Assembly (NCBI GenBank): GCA_033763395.1
Contig: JANRKQ010000150.1
Span: 158,387 to 222,386, forward strand
DNA: 64,000 nucleotides
Source: Xiheimicrobium sp033763395
Lineage (GTDB): Bacteria > Myxococcota > Myxococcia > Myxococcales > Myxococcaceae
Direction of reading: 5' to 3'
The stretch's first letter is position 1; each line of letters starts with the position of its first letter. The position numbers and the translations under genes were made by a program. This document shows, piece by piece, positions 35,428 through 44,950 of this stretch. Below the pieces are notes generated by a model. The model was not told the DNA's origin. It saw only the letters and a program-made list of their open reading frames with translations, and searched no databases.

Positions 35428-37079
35428 AGCAGGCCGATCTCTTCGGGGGGGCGCCGCCGCCGGCTCCGCGGCCCGAGGCGTCGGAGCAGGCCTCACGCGC
35501 GGCGGTCGAGCGCGAGATCCCTCCGCCAGACGCGATGGAGGCGCTCCCCCACGAGCGGCCCGAGCCCGTTCCTGCCTGGCGTCGCGCGCGGGAGGCGCCG
35601 GCGCGAAAGGTGCTCTCGGTCTCGGAGCTGACGTTTCAACTCAAGGAGTCCATCGAGCCGCGGTTCGCGCGCGTGCTGGTTCGCGGCGAGGTGACGGGCT
35701 TCCGGGGGCCCAACACCCGCGGCCACCTCTACTTCGCCATCAAGGACGAGGGCGCGCAGCTCGACGTGCGCATCTGGCAGTCCATGGCGCGCACGCTCAA
35801 GTTCCAGCTGCGTGACGGGCTCTCGCTCATCATCGAAGGAGGCCTCAACGTCTACGAGCCGCAAGGCCGCTACAGCCTCATCGCCCAGCGCGTCGAGCCC
35901 GAGGGCGTGGGTGCGATGGCGCTCGCCTTCGAGCAGCTCAAGGCGAAGCTGACGAAGGAAGGCCTCATCGGCGAGGGGCGGACGAAGCCGCGCCGGGCGC
36001 TGCCCACCGTGCCGCGGCGCATTGGCGTGGTGACGAGCGCGTCGGGCGCCGCCTGGCGTGACTTCATGAAGGTGCTGCACCGCCGGCACCCCCGGCTGCC
36101 CGTGCTGCTGTGTGACGCGCGCGTGCAGGGCGACGACGCGGCCATCGAAATTGCCCGCGCCCTGCGGTGGCTGTCGAAGACCGACGTCGATCTCATCGTC
36201 GTCACGCGTGGCGGCGGCTCGGTGGAGGACCTGTGGACCTTCAACGAGGAGCGCGTGGTGCGCGCGATCTTCGCGAGCCCGGTGCCCGTCGTCTCGGCGG
36301 TCGGCCATGAGATCGACGTCACGCTGGCCGATCTCGTCGCCGACCACCGGGCCCCGACGCCCAGCGCCGCGGCCGAGCTGGTGGCGCCCGTGCTGTCCGA
36401 GCTCGAGCACCGCCTCGAGGCCTTCCAGCGACGGCTCACCCAGTCCGCACGCCGCAAGGTGCTCGAGGCCCGGCACCGGCTGCAGACGGCCCGCGGCGCG
36501 CTCGGCGATCCACGTCGGCAGCTCACCAGTCGCAGGCTCCGGCTCGCCGAGCTGGGGGACGGGCTGCGGCGTGGCGTCGAGCGGCCCCTGCGGCGTCGCC
36601 AGAAGTCGTTGACCGAGCTGTCCACCCGCCTGTCCCGCTCGAGGCCCCAGGCCCGCCTGGGCGCGCAGAAGGAGCGGCTGGCGGCGCTGTCGGCCCGCGC
36701 GAAGTCGGCGCTCGCCCGGCGCCAGCGAGAGGCCCGCGCCGCGCTGCACCGGCTGCGCCTGTCGCTCGAGCGCACCTCACCGAGGCCCCGGCTGCGCGAC
36801 GCCCGCCGCGACGTCTCGCAGCTGAAGGAGCGTCTCCCCCAGGCGATGCGCCGCCGGCTGGCGACCGATCGCGCCACCTTGTCGGCCCTCGTGGGGCGCC
36901 TCGAGGCCCTCAGCCCCCTGTCGGTCCTCGGGCGTGGCTACGCGCTGGTGCGACGGGTGGACGGCCCTGTCGTGCGCCGCGCCGCCGAGGTGGCCGCTGG
37001 AGATCCGTTGACGATCCGGCTCGATCGAGGCGATGTGCTCGACGTGCGGGTCGAGGCGACGCGCACCGGCGAGGAGTGA
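35424..37079 (+). CDS. xseA: Exodeoxyribonuclease VII large subunit
   Basis: 551 residues, longer than the usual ~450, because of an N-terminal Pro/Glu-rich extension of about 65 residues. It has the OB domain (VSELTFQLKESIEPRFARVL; RGEVTGFRGPNTRGHLYFAI) and the catalytic domain (IGVVTSASGAAWRDFMKVL; VVTRGGGSVEDLWTFNEERV; VVSAVGHEIDVTLAD). A coiled-coil region precedes the C-terminal part (LGRGYALVRR). It degrades single-stranded DNA with XseB, whose gene starts 5 bases later. Confidence 0.95.
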   Translation: MKQADLFGGAPPPAPRPEASEQASRAAVEREIPPPDAMEALPHERPEPVPAWRRAREAPARKVLSVSELTFQLKESIEPRFARVLVRGEVTGFRGPNTRGHLYFAIKDEGAQLDVRIWQSMARTLKFQLRDGLSLIIEGGLNVYEPQGRYSLIAQRVEPEGVGAMALAFEQLKAKLTKEGLIGEGRTKPRRALPTVPRRIGVVTSASGAAWRDFMKVLHRRHPRLPVLLCDARVQGDDAAIEIARALRWLSKTDVDLIVVTRGGGSVEDLWTFNEERVVRAIFASPVPVVSAVGHEIDVTLADLVADHRAPTPSAAAELVAPVLSELEHRLEAFQRRLTQSARRKVLEARHRLQTARGALGDPRRQLTSRRLRLAELGDGLRRGVERPLRRRQKSLTELSTRLSRSRPQARLGAQKERLAALSARAKSALARRQREARAALHRLRLSLERTSPRPRLRDARRDVSQLKERLPQAMRRRLATDRATLSALVGRLEALSPLSVLGRGYALVRRVDGPVVRRAAEVAAGDPLTIRLDRGDVLDVRVEATRTGEE

Positions 37080-37083
37080 GCTC

Positions 37084-37419
37084 ATGGCGAAGGCCCAGGC
37101 GGCAGGCGGGAAGGGGCAGTACGACGAGGTGGTGAAGCGGCTCGAGGCCATCGTCGAGTCGCTCGAGGACGGCTCGTTGTCCCTCGAGGACTCCCTCGAG
37201 CGCTTCGCCGAGGGCATCACCCTGGTGAAGCAGGGCGAGGCGCTGTTGTCGGACGCCGAGAAGCGCATCGAGCAGCTGTTGTCGGAAGACGGCCGCACGG
37301 CGCCCATCGAGGTGAAGGAGCCGGCGGCCCCCGCAGCGGTCGCCAGGGCCCTTCCGGCCCGCCGCGCTCCGCCAGCCCCGGCGACGCCGCCCGCCGACGA
37401 AGATGACGTGCCGTTCTAG
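37084..37419 (+). CDS. xseB: Exodeoxyribonuclease VII small subunit
   Basis: 111 residues. ATG at 37084. The characteristic small-subunit helices are YDEVVKRLEAIVESLEDGSL and LEDSLERFAEGITLVKQGEA. A Pro/Ala-rich tail of about 35 residues (DEDDVPF at the end) extends beyond the usual ~80 residues. It works with XseA. Confidence 0.92.
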   Translation: MAKAQAAGGKGQYDEVVKRLEAIVESLEDGSLSLEDSLERFAEGITLVKQGEALLSDAEKRIEQLLSEDGRTAPIEVKEPAAPAAVARALPARRAPPAPATPPADEDDVPF

Positions 37420-37437
37420 AGCGCATCTCACGGCCGG

Positions 37438-37569
37438 TCTCGGGCCCCCCAGCACGAGCACGACGCAGCCGAGTTGGACGGAGGCGAGGAGGTTCTCGGC
37501 CCTCCGTTCCCTGTGAGTGGCGAGCCGGCGCCATCGCTTCAGCCATGCGAGGAGGCGCTCGATCCGCAT
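37438..37569 (-). pseudogene. IS5-like transposase C-terminal relic
   Basis: Read on the minus strand from 37569, the sequence translates as MRIERLLAWLKRWRRLATHR, then ERRAENLLASVQLGCVVLVL. This matches the conserved C-terminal segment of IS5-group transposases (RxERxxAWLxRxRRLxxxxER). No upstream transposase part, terminal inverted repeat or stop in frame is seen, so it is a fragment about 40 residues long. It fills the 194-base gap between xseB and ispA, which would otherwise be empty, and may mark where an element was lost. Confidence 0.55.
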
Positions 37570-37613
37570 CGAGAGTCGTGAAAAAGGCCGCCCGCCGTGA
37601 CAGATGACGCCTC

Positions 37614-38501
37614 ATGGCGTTCGAACTGTCCTCCTGGCTCCCCGGCATGCAGGCGCGCGTCGAGGCGCTGCTCGGCTCGCGCATGACGACGCTGGCCCAG
37701 CGCGCACCGTCAGCCCTCGCCGAGGCCATGCAGTACTCGCTGCTCGATGGGGGCAAGCGCCTGCGCCCCGTGTTGACGCTCACCTTCGCCGATGCCCTGG
37801 GTGGCGGCCGGCGCATGGCCGACGACGCGGCGTGCGCGGTCGAGTGCATTCACACCTACTCGCTCATCCACGACGATCTGCCGGCGATGGACGACGACGA
37901 TCTCCGCCGCGGCCGGCCGACGAACCACAAGGTGTACGGCGAGGCCATGGCGATCCTCGCGGGCGACGCGCTGTTGACCGACGCGTTTGCGATGCTCGCG
38001 CTGGGCACCTCCGAGGATCAGGCCGTGCGCGGGGCGATGGTGGCCGAGCTGGCGCTCGCCGCGGGCGCCGGCGGCATGGTGGGCGGGCAGGTGCTCGACA
38101 TCGCCGACGATCGCCCGGCTGCGCAGGAGTACCTGATGCGGCTCCATCGCTTGAAGACGGGCGCCCTCATCAAGGCGTCGTGCCGGCTCGGGGTGCTGGC
38201 GGCGCGCGGCTCGGCCGAGGCGCTCGAGGCCGCGGAGCGCTACGGCGAGGCGCTGGGGCTCGCGTTCCAGATCGCCGACGACGTGCTCGACGTCACCGCG
38301 ACGCCCGAGCAGCTGGGCAAGCCAGCGAACGCCGACGCCGCCGCAGGGCGCTTCACCTTCCCGGCCGTGGTGGGCCTCGACGCGTCGAAGCGGCTCGCGC
38401 ACGAGCTGGTGGCGCGCGCGAAGGACGCGGTGCGCGTGGTGGAGCCGACGCCCGGCCCGCTGGCGGCCCTCGCCGACTACTCGGTGGAGCGCACGACGTG
38501 A
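37614..38501 (+). CDS. ispA: Geranyl/farnesyl diphosphate synthase
   Basis: 295 residues of the short-chain polyprenyl synthase family. It has the first Asp-rich motif DDLPAMDDDDLRRGRPTNHK (two residues between the Asp clusters, as in bacterial FPP synthases), GGQVLDIADD, LKTGALIKASCRLG and the second Asp-rich motif QIADDVLDVT. It condenses DMAPP or GPP with IPP to make farnesyl diphosphate. It sits just before dxs, with GTGA overlap, and tlyA, a common isoprenoid cluster. Confidence 0.94.
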   Translation: MAFELSSWLPGMQARVEALLGSRMTTLAQRAPSALAEAMQYSLLDGGKRLRPVLTLTFADALGGGRRMADDAACAVECIHTYSLIHDDLPAMDDDDLRRGRPTNHKVYGEAMAILAGDALLTDAFAMLALGTSEDQAVRGAMVAELALAAGAGGMVGGQVLDIADDRPAAQEYLMRLHRLKTGALIKASCRLGVLAARGSAEALEAAERYGEALGLAFQIADDVLDVTATPEQLGKPANADAAAGRFTFPAVVGLDASKRLAHELVARAKDAVRVVEPTPGPLAALADYSVERTT

Positions 38502-40228
38502 CGGTGCTGGAGCGCATCGCGTCTCCAGCGGACGTGCGCGCGCTCCCCGAGGCCGAGCTCGAGCCGCTCTGCGCCGAGCTGCGGCAGGCCATCATCGAGA
38601 CCTGCGGCGCGGTGGGCGGCCACCTCGGCGCCTCGCTGGGCACGGTGGAGCTGATCGTCGCGCTCCACCGCGTTTACCGCACCCCCGTCGATCGCCTCGT
38701 CTTCGACGTCGGGCACCAGGCCTATGCCCACAAGCTGCTCACCGGGCGCGCGGGGCGCATGGCGACGCTCCGGCAGGAAGGGGGGCTCGCCCCGTTCCTC
38801 GATCCCACCGAGAGCCCGCACGACGCGTTCGGCGCGGGCCACGCGTGCACCGCCGTCTCGGTCGCGGTCGGCATGCTCGAGGGCCTCCACCGTACGGGGG
38901 CGCCTGGGCAGGTGGTGGCGATCGTCGGCGACGGGGCGCTCACGGGCGGGCTCACCTTCGAGGCGCTCAACCACGCCGCGGTGGCTTCGCGCGGCCTGGT
39001 GGTGGTGCTCAACGACAACGGCATGAGCATCTCCACCAACGTGGGCGCGGTGCGCGCGATGCTCGAGCACGACGCGCGGCGTTTCTTCGAGTCCTTCGGG
39101 TTCGCCTACGTGGGCGGGCTCGACGGCCACGACGTGTCGGCGCTGGTGACGGCGCTGCGCGGCGCGAAGGCGTCGGCGAAGCCGGTGCTGCTGCACGTGA
39201 AGACCCAGAAGGGGCGGGGGTTCGCGCCGGCCGAGGCAGACGCCCGGACGCGCGGGCACGCCATGGGGCCGTACGAGCTGCGCGACGGGAAGCTGGTGCG
39301 CACGCGCGGTGGACAGGCCACCTGGTCCGAGGCCTTCGCCCAGACGCTCGAGGCCCGCCTGGCGCGCGACGAACGCGCGGTGGTGATCACCCCGGCGATG
39401 CTCGAGGGCAGCTCGCTCACCTCGCTCAAGGCTCGCTTCCCCGAGCGCGTCTTCGACGTCGGCATTGCGGAGCAGCACGCCGTCACCTTCGCCGCGGGCC
39501 TCGCCACCACCGGCGCTCGCCCCATCGTCTGCATCTATTCGACCTTCCTCCAGCGCGCGTACGATCAGCTGGTGCACGACGTGGCGCTGCCAGGGCTGCC
39601 GGTGGTGTTCGCGATCGATCGCGCGGGGCTGGTGGGGGCCGACGGCGCGACGCACCAGGGTGCGTTCGATCTGTCCTTCCTGCGGCCGCTGCCGGGGTTC
39701 TCGATCACCTCACCGGTCTTCGCGGGTGAGCTCGAGCCGCTGCTCCACCAGGCGCTGGGCCGGCCGGGGCCGTCGGCCATTCGTTTTCCGCGGGGCGTGG
39801 TGCCGGCGGTGACGGCCCCTCTGGACGTGGGGCCTGCGGGCACGACGCGGTGGCTCTCTAAGCCGCCCGGCGCGGCGTTGGCGTTCATCACACATGGCGT
39901 CGTGGGGCTCCACGCGCTCGAGGCGGCGCGGGACGCAGGGTGGGCGGTGCTCGACGCGGGCGACGCGGCGCGGCTCGACGAGGCCCTGCTGGCCGACGCC
40001 GCGGCGTGCGGGGCGCTGGTGGTGGCGGAAGAGGGGACGCCCCGCGGCGGGCTGGCCGATGGAGTGCGTGCGGTGCTGGCCGAGCGGCGATTGGCACCGA
40101 GGCTGCGCGTACAGTCGCTCCCGGCCGATCGGTTCGTGCGGCACGGTGAGGCGAACGCGCAGCGGCGGGCGCTCGGGCTCGACGCGGAGGGGCTCCGTCG
40201 GGCGGCCCTCGAGGTGCTCGGCTCGTGA
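38498..40228 (+). CDS. dxs: 1-Deoxy-D-xylulose-5-phosphate synthase
   Basis: 576 residues, GTG start overlapping the ispA stop. Thiamine-diphosphate enzyme of the MEP pathway, making DXP from pyruvate and glyceraldehyde-3-phosphate. It has GGHLGASLGTVELIVALHRV, DVGHQAYAHK, GDGALTGGLTFEALNHA and NDNGMSISTNVG (the ThDP/metal region), and GIAEQHAVTFAAGLATTG in the transketolase-like second domain. It is about 50 residues shorter than E. coli Dxs, mainly through shorter loops in the middle. The first domain includes the usual active-site His. Confidence 0.93.
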   Translation: MTVLERIASPADVRALPEAELEPLCAELRQAIIETCGAVGGHLGASLGTVELIVALHRVYRTPVDRLVFDVGHQAYAHKLLTGRAGRMATLRQEGGLAPFLDPTESPHDAFGAGHACTAVSVAVGMLEGLHRTGAPGQVVAIVGDGALTGGLTFEALNHAAVASRGLVVVLNDNGMSISTNVGAVRAMLEHDARRFFESFGFAYVGGLDGHDVSALVTALRGAKASAKPVLLHVKTQKGRGFAPAEADARTRGHAMGPYELRDGKLVRTRGGQATWSEAFAQTLEARLARDERAVVITPAMLEGSSLTSLKARFPERVFDVGIAEQHAVTFAAGLATTGARPIVCIYSTFLQRAYDQLVHDVALPGLPVVFAIDRAGLVGADGATHQGAFDLSFLRPLPGFSITSPVFAGELEPLLHQALGRPGPSAIRFPRGVVPAVTAPLDVGPAGTTRWLSKPPGAALAFITHGVVGLHALEAARDAGWAVLDAGDAARLDEALLADAAACGALVVAEEGTPRGGLADGVRAVLAERRLAPRLRVQSLPADRFVRHGEANAQRRALGLDAEGLRRAALEVLGS

Positions 40229-40959
40229 AGAAGGAGCGCCTCGACGTGCTGCTGGTGGAGAAGGGCCTCGCCGAGACGCGCACGCGCGCGCAGGCGTTGA
40301 TCCTCGCCGGGCAGGTCGTGGTGGACGATCAGCGCGTCGACAAGCCGGGCACGCGGGTGCCGATCGAGGTGCCCATTCGGCTCAAGGGCGAGGGCCTCAA
40401 GTTCGTCTCGCGCGGCGGGCTCAAGCTCGAAGCGGCGCTCGAGCACTTCCACGTCGACGTCACGGGCGCGGTTTGCGCCGACATCGGCGCGAGCACTGGG
40501 GGCTTCACCGACTGTCTGCTGCAGCGGGGCGCGGCGCGGGTGCACGCCATCGACGTCGGCTACGGGCAGCTCCACGAGAAGCTCCGCACCGACGCGCGGG
40601 TGCGCAGCCGGGAGCGGGTCAACGCGCGGCACCTCACCGACGACGATCTGCCCGAGCCGGTGTCGATCATCGTCATCGACGTCAGCTTCATCTCCCTGGC
40701 GCTCGTGCTCCCGGGCGTGCTGCCGAAGCTCGCGCCGAAGGGCACGCTGGTGGCGCTGGTGAAGCCGCAGTTCGAGGTGGGGCCCGATCAGATCGAGAAG
40801 GGCGGGGTGGTGCGCGACACGGCGGCGCGCGCGGGGGCCATCGACCGGATCCGCGCGTTCGTCGAGGCGCAGGGGTTGGCGGTCGACGGCGTCATCGATT
40901 CCCCGACGCCCGGGCCCGCGGGTAACGTCGAGGCGCTCCTGGTGGCGAGGCGGCCTTAG
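40225..40959 (+). CDS. tlyA: TlyA-family rRNA methyltransferase
   Basis: 244 residues, GTG start overlapping dxs. An N-terminal S4 RNA-binding domain (ERLDVLLVEKGLAETRTRAQ) and an FtsJ-like methyltransferase fold (CADIGASTGGFTDCLLQRGA; HAIDVGYGQL; VALVKPQFEVGP). TlyA proteins are 2'-O-methyltransferases of rRNA. Its end overlaps the convergent lipoprotein gene by 4 bases. Confidence 0.93.
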   Translation: MKKERLDVLLVEKGLAETRTRAQALILAGQVVVDDQRVDKPGTRVPIEVPIRLKGEGLKFVSRGGLKLEAALEHFHVDVTGAVCADIGASTGGFTDCLLQRGAARVHAIDVGYGQLHEKLRTDARVRSRERVNARHLTDDDLPEPVSIIVIDVSFISLALVLPGVLPKLAPKGTLVALVKPQFEVGPDQIEKGGVVRDTAARAGAIDRIRAFVEAQGLAVDGVIDSPTPGPAGNVEALLVARRP

Positions 40960-42677
40960 GGCGGCGTCGTCGCCCCGCGCTGGTTCCGGTACTCCTGCAG
41001 GCCCAGCGGGCGAATCTGCTCGGTCCCCACGCGCAGCCACGCCTGGCCGTTGTCGTCGATGGCCATGTACATCGAGTCGCCGGGGAAGGTGCCGCCCTCG
41101 ATGGTGAGGCGCCACACCTCGCCGGTGCGGGGGTTGTCGATGGCGATGATCTCGGTGGGGAACGTGCCCTGGCCCTGCGCGGTGGGCACCGGGCCGTTGA
41201 CGAGGAAGAAGTCGGTACCGCGGCCAGGCACGACGCCCTGGGTGTAGAGGCTGCCGGTGGGGCGGAAGGGCTGTGGCGGGCTGCTGGGGTTCGCGAGGTT
41301 GATGATGGTGCCGTCGGCCTCGCTGAAGAACCAGGTCGAGAACGGCCCCACCAGCGCCAGCATGTTGCCCGAGGCGAAGGACACGACGGTGGTGAGCTCT
41401 CCCGAGAGCGCCGGCGCCGACCAGCGGCGCCCATTGCCGGCCTCGCAGCCCGCGACGTCGGTGGTGCACGAGACGACACTCGTCGAGAGCTGGTTCTGCA
41501 TGTCGACGGACAGCACGGGCATGTACATGCGGCGCCCATCGACGCTGAACTGCCCGGTGGGGGTGATGGGCCGGTTGAGGAGCTGCCCGAAGCGCTGCGT
41601 CAGCACCGCCGGGGGCGGGTTGTTGAGGAGCGCGCCGGTCGCGTAGTCGTACTGCAGCACCACGACGCGGCCCACGCCGCTGGCCTGGTTGTACTGCCAC
41701 GACGAGGTGTACACGCGGCCCTGGGTGACGACGGGGTCGGCGTTCATCACGCCCGGGTAGCCCGTCGAGAAGGCGCCGAACGTGGTCCACCGGATCGGGT
41801 TGGCCATCGGCGCGGGGCGAGCGGAGATGCGCACGACTTCACTGCGCGCGCCGGACTCTTCGTCGAGCCAGGCGATGGCGTCTCCGTCGGGCGCGACGAT
41901 GAGGCGCCGCACGGGGCCGAGCACCTTCGAGGTGGGGTTCAGGTTGCCGTCCACGGCCACGGCGCCGACGCCGGGCGTCCACAGCCAGCGCACGTCGACG
42001 GTTCGGTTGGCGGTGGTGATGACGGTGCCGAAGCGACAGGGCGGATCGATCGAGGTGTTGAACGCCCGGCCGTTGCCGTTCTGATCGATGCGCAGCAGGC
42101 CGGTGCCGCCGTTCCCCGTGCCGACGCAGCCGATGAAGGTGGTGGGCTGGCCAGCGATGCCGCCCTCGGCGATGAACGCGTCGGGCAGGGCCATGGAGCC
42201 CTCGGGGCCTGTGCGCACGCTCTGGACGGGCATGAAGGTGATGCTGACGGGCTGCGAGACGCCTTCGCGCGTCTTGAAGCCGCCATCGGGGAACGAGTCG
42301 ACCTCTTCACACGTCACCTTCGCGGTGAGCGTGAGCGGCAGCGCGAGGCCGCGGGGGTTGTAGAGCCCCTGGAACTGCATCTCGGCGGGGCTCAGCTCGA
42401 ACTGCGTGGGCTCGCCGGTGTACGCGACGCTGCGCACGCGGTTGTTGCTCTCGAGAATATCGAGCCCGCCCACCTTGCGGCAGCCGCTGGTGGTGATCTG
42501 CCCCTTGATGGTGGGGGCGATGACGGTGGTGCTGCCAGGCAGCGTCAGGAAGGCCCTGGGCGGCGGTGGCGGAGGCGGCGGAGGTGGGGGCGGGGGCGTG
42601 CAGGCCGCGCCGAGGAGCATCAGCAGGAGGCCGAAGAGGCCTCCCAACACCGCCCGCCGTGCCGACTGTCGCATCAC
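40956..42677 (-). CDS. Lipoprotein with poly-proline linker, function unknown
   Basis: 573 residues. The signal peptide ends in a lipobox (LLGAAC), followed by TP and a run of 13 Pro, then a beta-rich mature domain with repeated Trp/Gly-containing strands, possibly a beta-propeller. No family recognised. The poly-Pro tract may span peptidoglycan or position the domain away from the membrane. Its start overlaps the stop of the preceding OmpA-family gene (ATGA), so the two are co-translated and may act together at the outer membrane. Confidence 0.8.
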   Translation of the reverse strand: MMRQSARRAVLGGLFGLLLMLLGAACTPPPPPPPPPPPPPRAFLTLPGSTTVIAPTIKGQITTSGCRKVGGLDILESNNRVRSVAYTGEPTQFELSPAEMQFQGLYNPRGLALPLTLTAKVTCEEVDSFPDGGFKTREGVSQPVSITFMPVQSVRTGPEGSMALPDAFIAEGGIAGQPTTFIGCVGTGNGGTGLLRIDQNGNGRAFNTSIDPPCRFGTVITTANRTVDVRWLWTPGVGAVAVDGNLNPTSKVLGPVRRLIVAPDGDAIAWLDEESGARSEVVRISARPAPMANPIRWTTFGAFSTGYPGVMNADPVVTQGRVYTSSWQYNQASGVGRVVVLQYDYATGALLNNPPPAVLTQRFGQLLNRPITPTGQFSVDGRRMYMPVLSVDMQNQLSTSVVSCTTDVAGCEAGNGRRWSAPALSGELTTVVSFASGNMLALVGPFSTWFFSEADGTIINLANPSSPPQPFRPTGSLYTQGVVPGRGTDFFLVNGPVPTAQGQGTFPTEIIAIDNPRTGEVWRLTIEGGTFPGDSMYMAIDDNGQAWLRVGTEQIRPLGLQEYRNQRGATTPP

Positions 42678-44890
42678 TTCTCCATGACGATGAACTCGAC
42701 GCGGCGGTTCAGCTCTCGGCCCCGCGCCGTGAGGTTGGGAGCAATGGGTTTGCTGTCACCATAGCCCACCGACTCGAGGCGTTTCGGGTCGACGCCCTGT
42801 GCGACGAGGTACTCCACCACCGCACGCGCCCGATCTTCGGACAGCTTCTGGTTGGCGGCCTTGACGCCCTTGTTGTCGGTGTGGCCCTCGACGGACACGC
42901 GCTTGACGTTGTTGCGCACGATGACGTCGACGACCTGCTTCAGCAGATCGAACGAGTCCGCGAGGATCGTCGACTTGCCGGTGGCGAAGTGCACCTGCTG
43001 GAGGATCTCGATCTTGTCGCCCTTGAAGATGACGAGCATCTTCTTCGGCGCCGGGGCGAGGTCGAAGGCGAGCGGCATCTTGCCGCCAGCGGGGATCTGC
43101 ACCTCGCGCGTCTGCGACAGGTAGCCGTCGGCGGTGGCGGCGGCGGTGTACGTGCCGGCGGGCACCTCGATCTCCTTGGCGGCGCCCTCGATGGTGTCGA
43201 CGACGACGACGGTGCCCTCGGCGGTGAGCGTCACCTGGCCCTTGATGGTCTTCTTCTGGCTGGTGGTCGTCACCTCGAAGAGGCCCTTCTTCACGTCTTC
43301 TTCGAGGCCGATCTCGACGGTGGTGGCCTTGCCGGCCTGGAGCGCCACGTCCTGCTCGGCGCCCTTGAAGCCGTCACGCGAGACGACGAGCTTCGCTTTG
43401 GCCTCGCCGAGGTCGAGCGTGCGGAACTTGCCCTGCGCGTCGGTGGCCGAGGGGAGCAGCCCGGGGATCTGCACGAGGGCTCCGGCGATGGGCGCCTTCG
43501 TGGTCTTGTTGACGACGGTGCCCTCGATCCGGGCCTTCGCGGTCTCGACCTTCTGCTCGATCTTCCGCTCGCGCACGATCTCGACCGTCTTCGTCTCGCC
43601 CCGCTGGAAGGGGTCGATGGCGAAGCTGGCGCCGACGAAGAAGTTCCACGGCGGCGTGGCCGGCACGCCGAGGCCCACGTTGCGGGTGAGGCCCAGGTTC
43701 ACGCCGGTCAGCAGGGTGAGATCCTTGATGGCGGTGATCTTCACGCCAAGGCCGAGCTGCTGGGGCATGGCGGCACCGGCAGGCACGCTGGCGCCGTCGG
43801 GCCCGGTGAGGATGCCGCTGGGCACGCCGAGGGGCGCGGCGAGCGAGTACTCGATGAAGGGCACCGCGATGGGCAGGGGGATCTCGAGCGACGCACCGAA
43901 GTTGAAGCGGTTGTAGCGGTTGATGCCGAGCGCGTACTCCTCGGAGGCGTTGAGGCGCTGCGTCACGAGGTTCGCGGTGGAGTCGAAGGTGAAGCCCACC
44001 GCGAGGTTCGCGATGAGGGGCACGCTCTTGGACAGCGCGCGCACGTCGTAGGCGACGAGGAGCGTGGGGCGGAAGCCGACGGCGAAGCGGTCGATGCCCT
44101 GGTTGCCGACGCCCGAGAAGGTGAGCAGGCGCAGATCGACGCCGGCGTGGAAGCCCTTCGCCCACTCGTTCGAGGCCTTGAGGCCGAAGGTGAGATCGCC
44201 GAGCGCCTGGATGAGGTTGGGCGAGGTGCGGTTGTTGGTGTTGGCGGCAGCGGTGTAGCCAACGAAGAGCTCGCCCCACGAGAACGGCTGAAAGCTGGCC
44301 CCGAAGGTGATGCCCGAGCGAATGTTGGCGGCGTTGCGCACCGGGAAGTCGTTGATGTTGAGGTACTCGCCGAGGAAGCCGACGCGCACGAGGCCCTTGC
44401 CGCCGAGGCGCGCGCTGGGGACGTAGGCGGTGCCGATGCCGACGTTGCCGACGGTGACGCGCGCGTTGCCGGGCGTGTCGATCGAGGTGCCCCACGACGA
44501 CGGGCTGTGCGGCTCGGTGCCGGCCTCATAGGTTTCTTTCTTCGAGACAATGGGCAGCTTCGCGTCTTCGGCGGCCTTCTTCGGGTCGACCTTCGGGTCG
44601 GCGGTGCCGGTGGCGGCCTTGAGGCGCTCATCGGCGCGGGCGCGGGCGTCGGCCGGGTTCGGCTCGGAGTCGCGCAGCCGGCTGCTGGGGGGCGGCGTCA
44701 CCGTCGGAGCCGGCGCAGGTGCGGGGGCCGGCTGGGTCTTCTTCGGAGGCTCCGCGGGTGGGGGCGTCGCGGGCTTCGCGGGCGTCGCCGGCGGGTTGGG
44801 CTGCGAGAAGGGGCTGCTCCACTCATCTCCCGTCTGGGCCAGAGAGGTGGAAGCCAGCAGGAGTCCGAGAGAAAGGAGTGTGCGGTGCAT
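42674..44890 (-). CDS. OmpA-family outer-membrane protein with regulatory-like repeats
   Basis: 738 residues. Signal peptide MHRTLLSLGLLLASTSLAQ, then a Pro/Ala-rich region (residues about 25-95). A beta-barrel-like middle part (residues about 125-430) is rich in alternating hydrophobics (GITFGASFQPFSWGELFVGY). Carboxypeptidase-regulatory-like repeats follow at about 460-610 (ARIEGTVVNKTTKAPIAGAL; KIKGQVTLTAEGT-like). A C-terminal OmpA peptidoglycan-binding domain comes last (VSVEGHTDNKGVKAANQKLS; YGDSKPIAPNLTARGRELNR). It probably links outer membrane to peptidoglycan. The divergent kinase gene starts 60 bases away. Confidence 0.88.
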   Translation of the reverse strand: MHRTLLSLGLLLASTSLAQTGDEWSSPFSQPNPPATPAKPATPPPAEPPKKTQPAPAPAPAPTVTPPPSSRLRDSEPNPADARARADERLKAATGTADPKVDPKKAAEDAKLPIVSKKETYEAGTEPHSPSSWGTSIDTPGNARVTVGNVGIGTAYVPSARLGGKGLVRVGFLGEYLNINDFPVRNAANIRSGITFGASFQPFSWGELFVGYTAAANTNNRTSPNLIQALGDLTFGLKASNEWAKGFHAGVDLRLLTFSGVGNQGIDRFAVGFRPTLLVAYDVRALSKSVPLIANLAVGFTFDSTANLVTQRLNASEEYALGINRYNRFNFGASLEIPLPIAVPFIEYSLAAPLGVPSGILTGPDGASVPAGAAMPQQLGLGVKITAIKDLTLLTGVNLGLTRNVGLGVPATPPWNFFVGASFAIDPFQRGETKTVEIVRERKIEQKVETAKARIEGTVVNKTTKAPIAGALVQIPGLLPSATDAQGKFRTLDLGEAKAKLVVSRDGFKGAEQDVALQAGKATTVEIGLEEDVKKGLFEVTTTSQKKTIKGQVTLTAEGTVVVVDTIEGAAKEIEVPAGTYTAAATADGYLSQTREVQIPAGGKMPLAFDLAPAPKKMLVIFKGDKIEILQQVHFATGKSTILADSFDLLKQVVDVIVRNNVKRVSVEGHTDNKGVKAANQKLSEDRARAVVEYLVAQGVDPKRLESVGYGDSKPIAPNLTARGRELNRRVEFIVMEK

Positions 44891-44950
44891 GGGTCCGATG
44901 TGGGTGACGGCCGGCGCGGACTCTACCTGTGTGGCTGCTACACTGCGAGC

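Noticed and set aside
40959..40975. A small 5-bp hairpin at the tlyA/lipoprotein convergent ends as a bidirectional terminator.
   Set aside because: Stem is short, loop is 7 bases, no T-run on either side, and it lies inside coding ends.
42674..44890. The OmpA-family gene as TraB of the myxobacterial outer-membrane exchange system.
   Set aside because: No TraA-like gene is adjacent and the protein is longer, with regulatory-like repeats. Only a generic OmpA call is supported.
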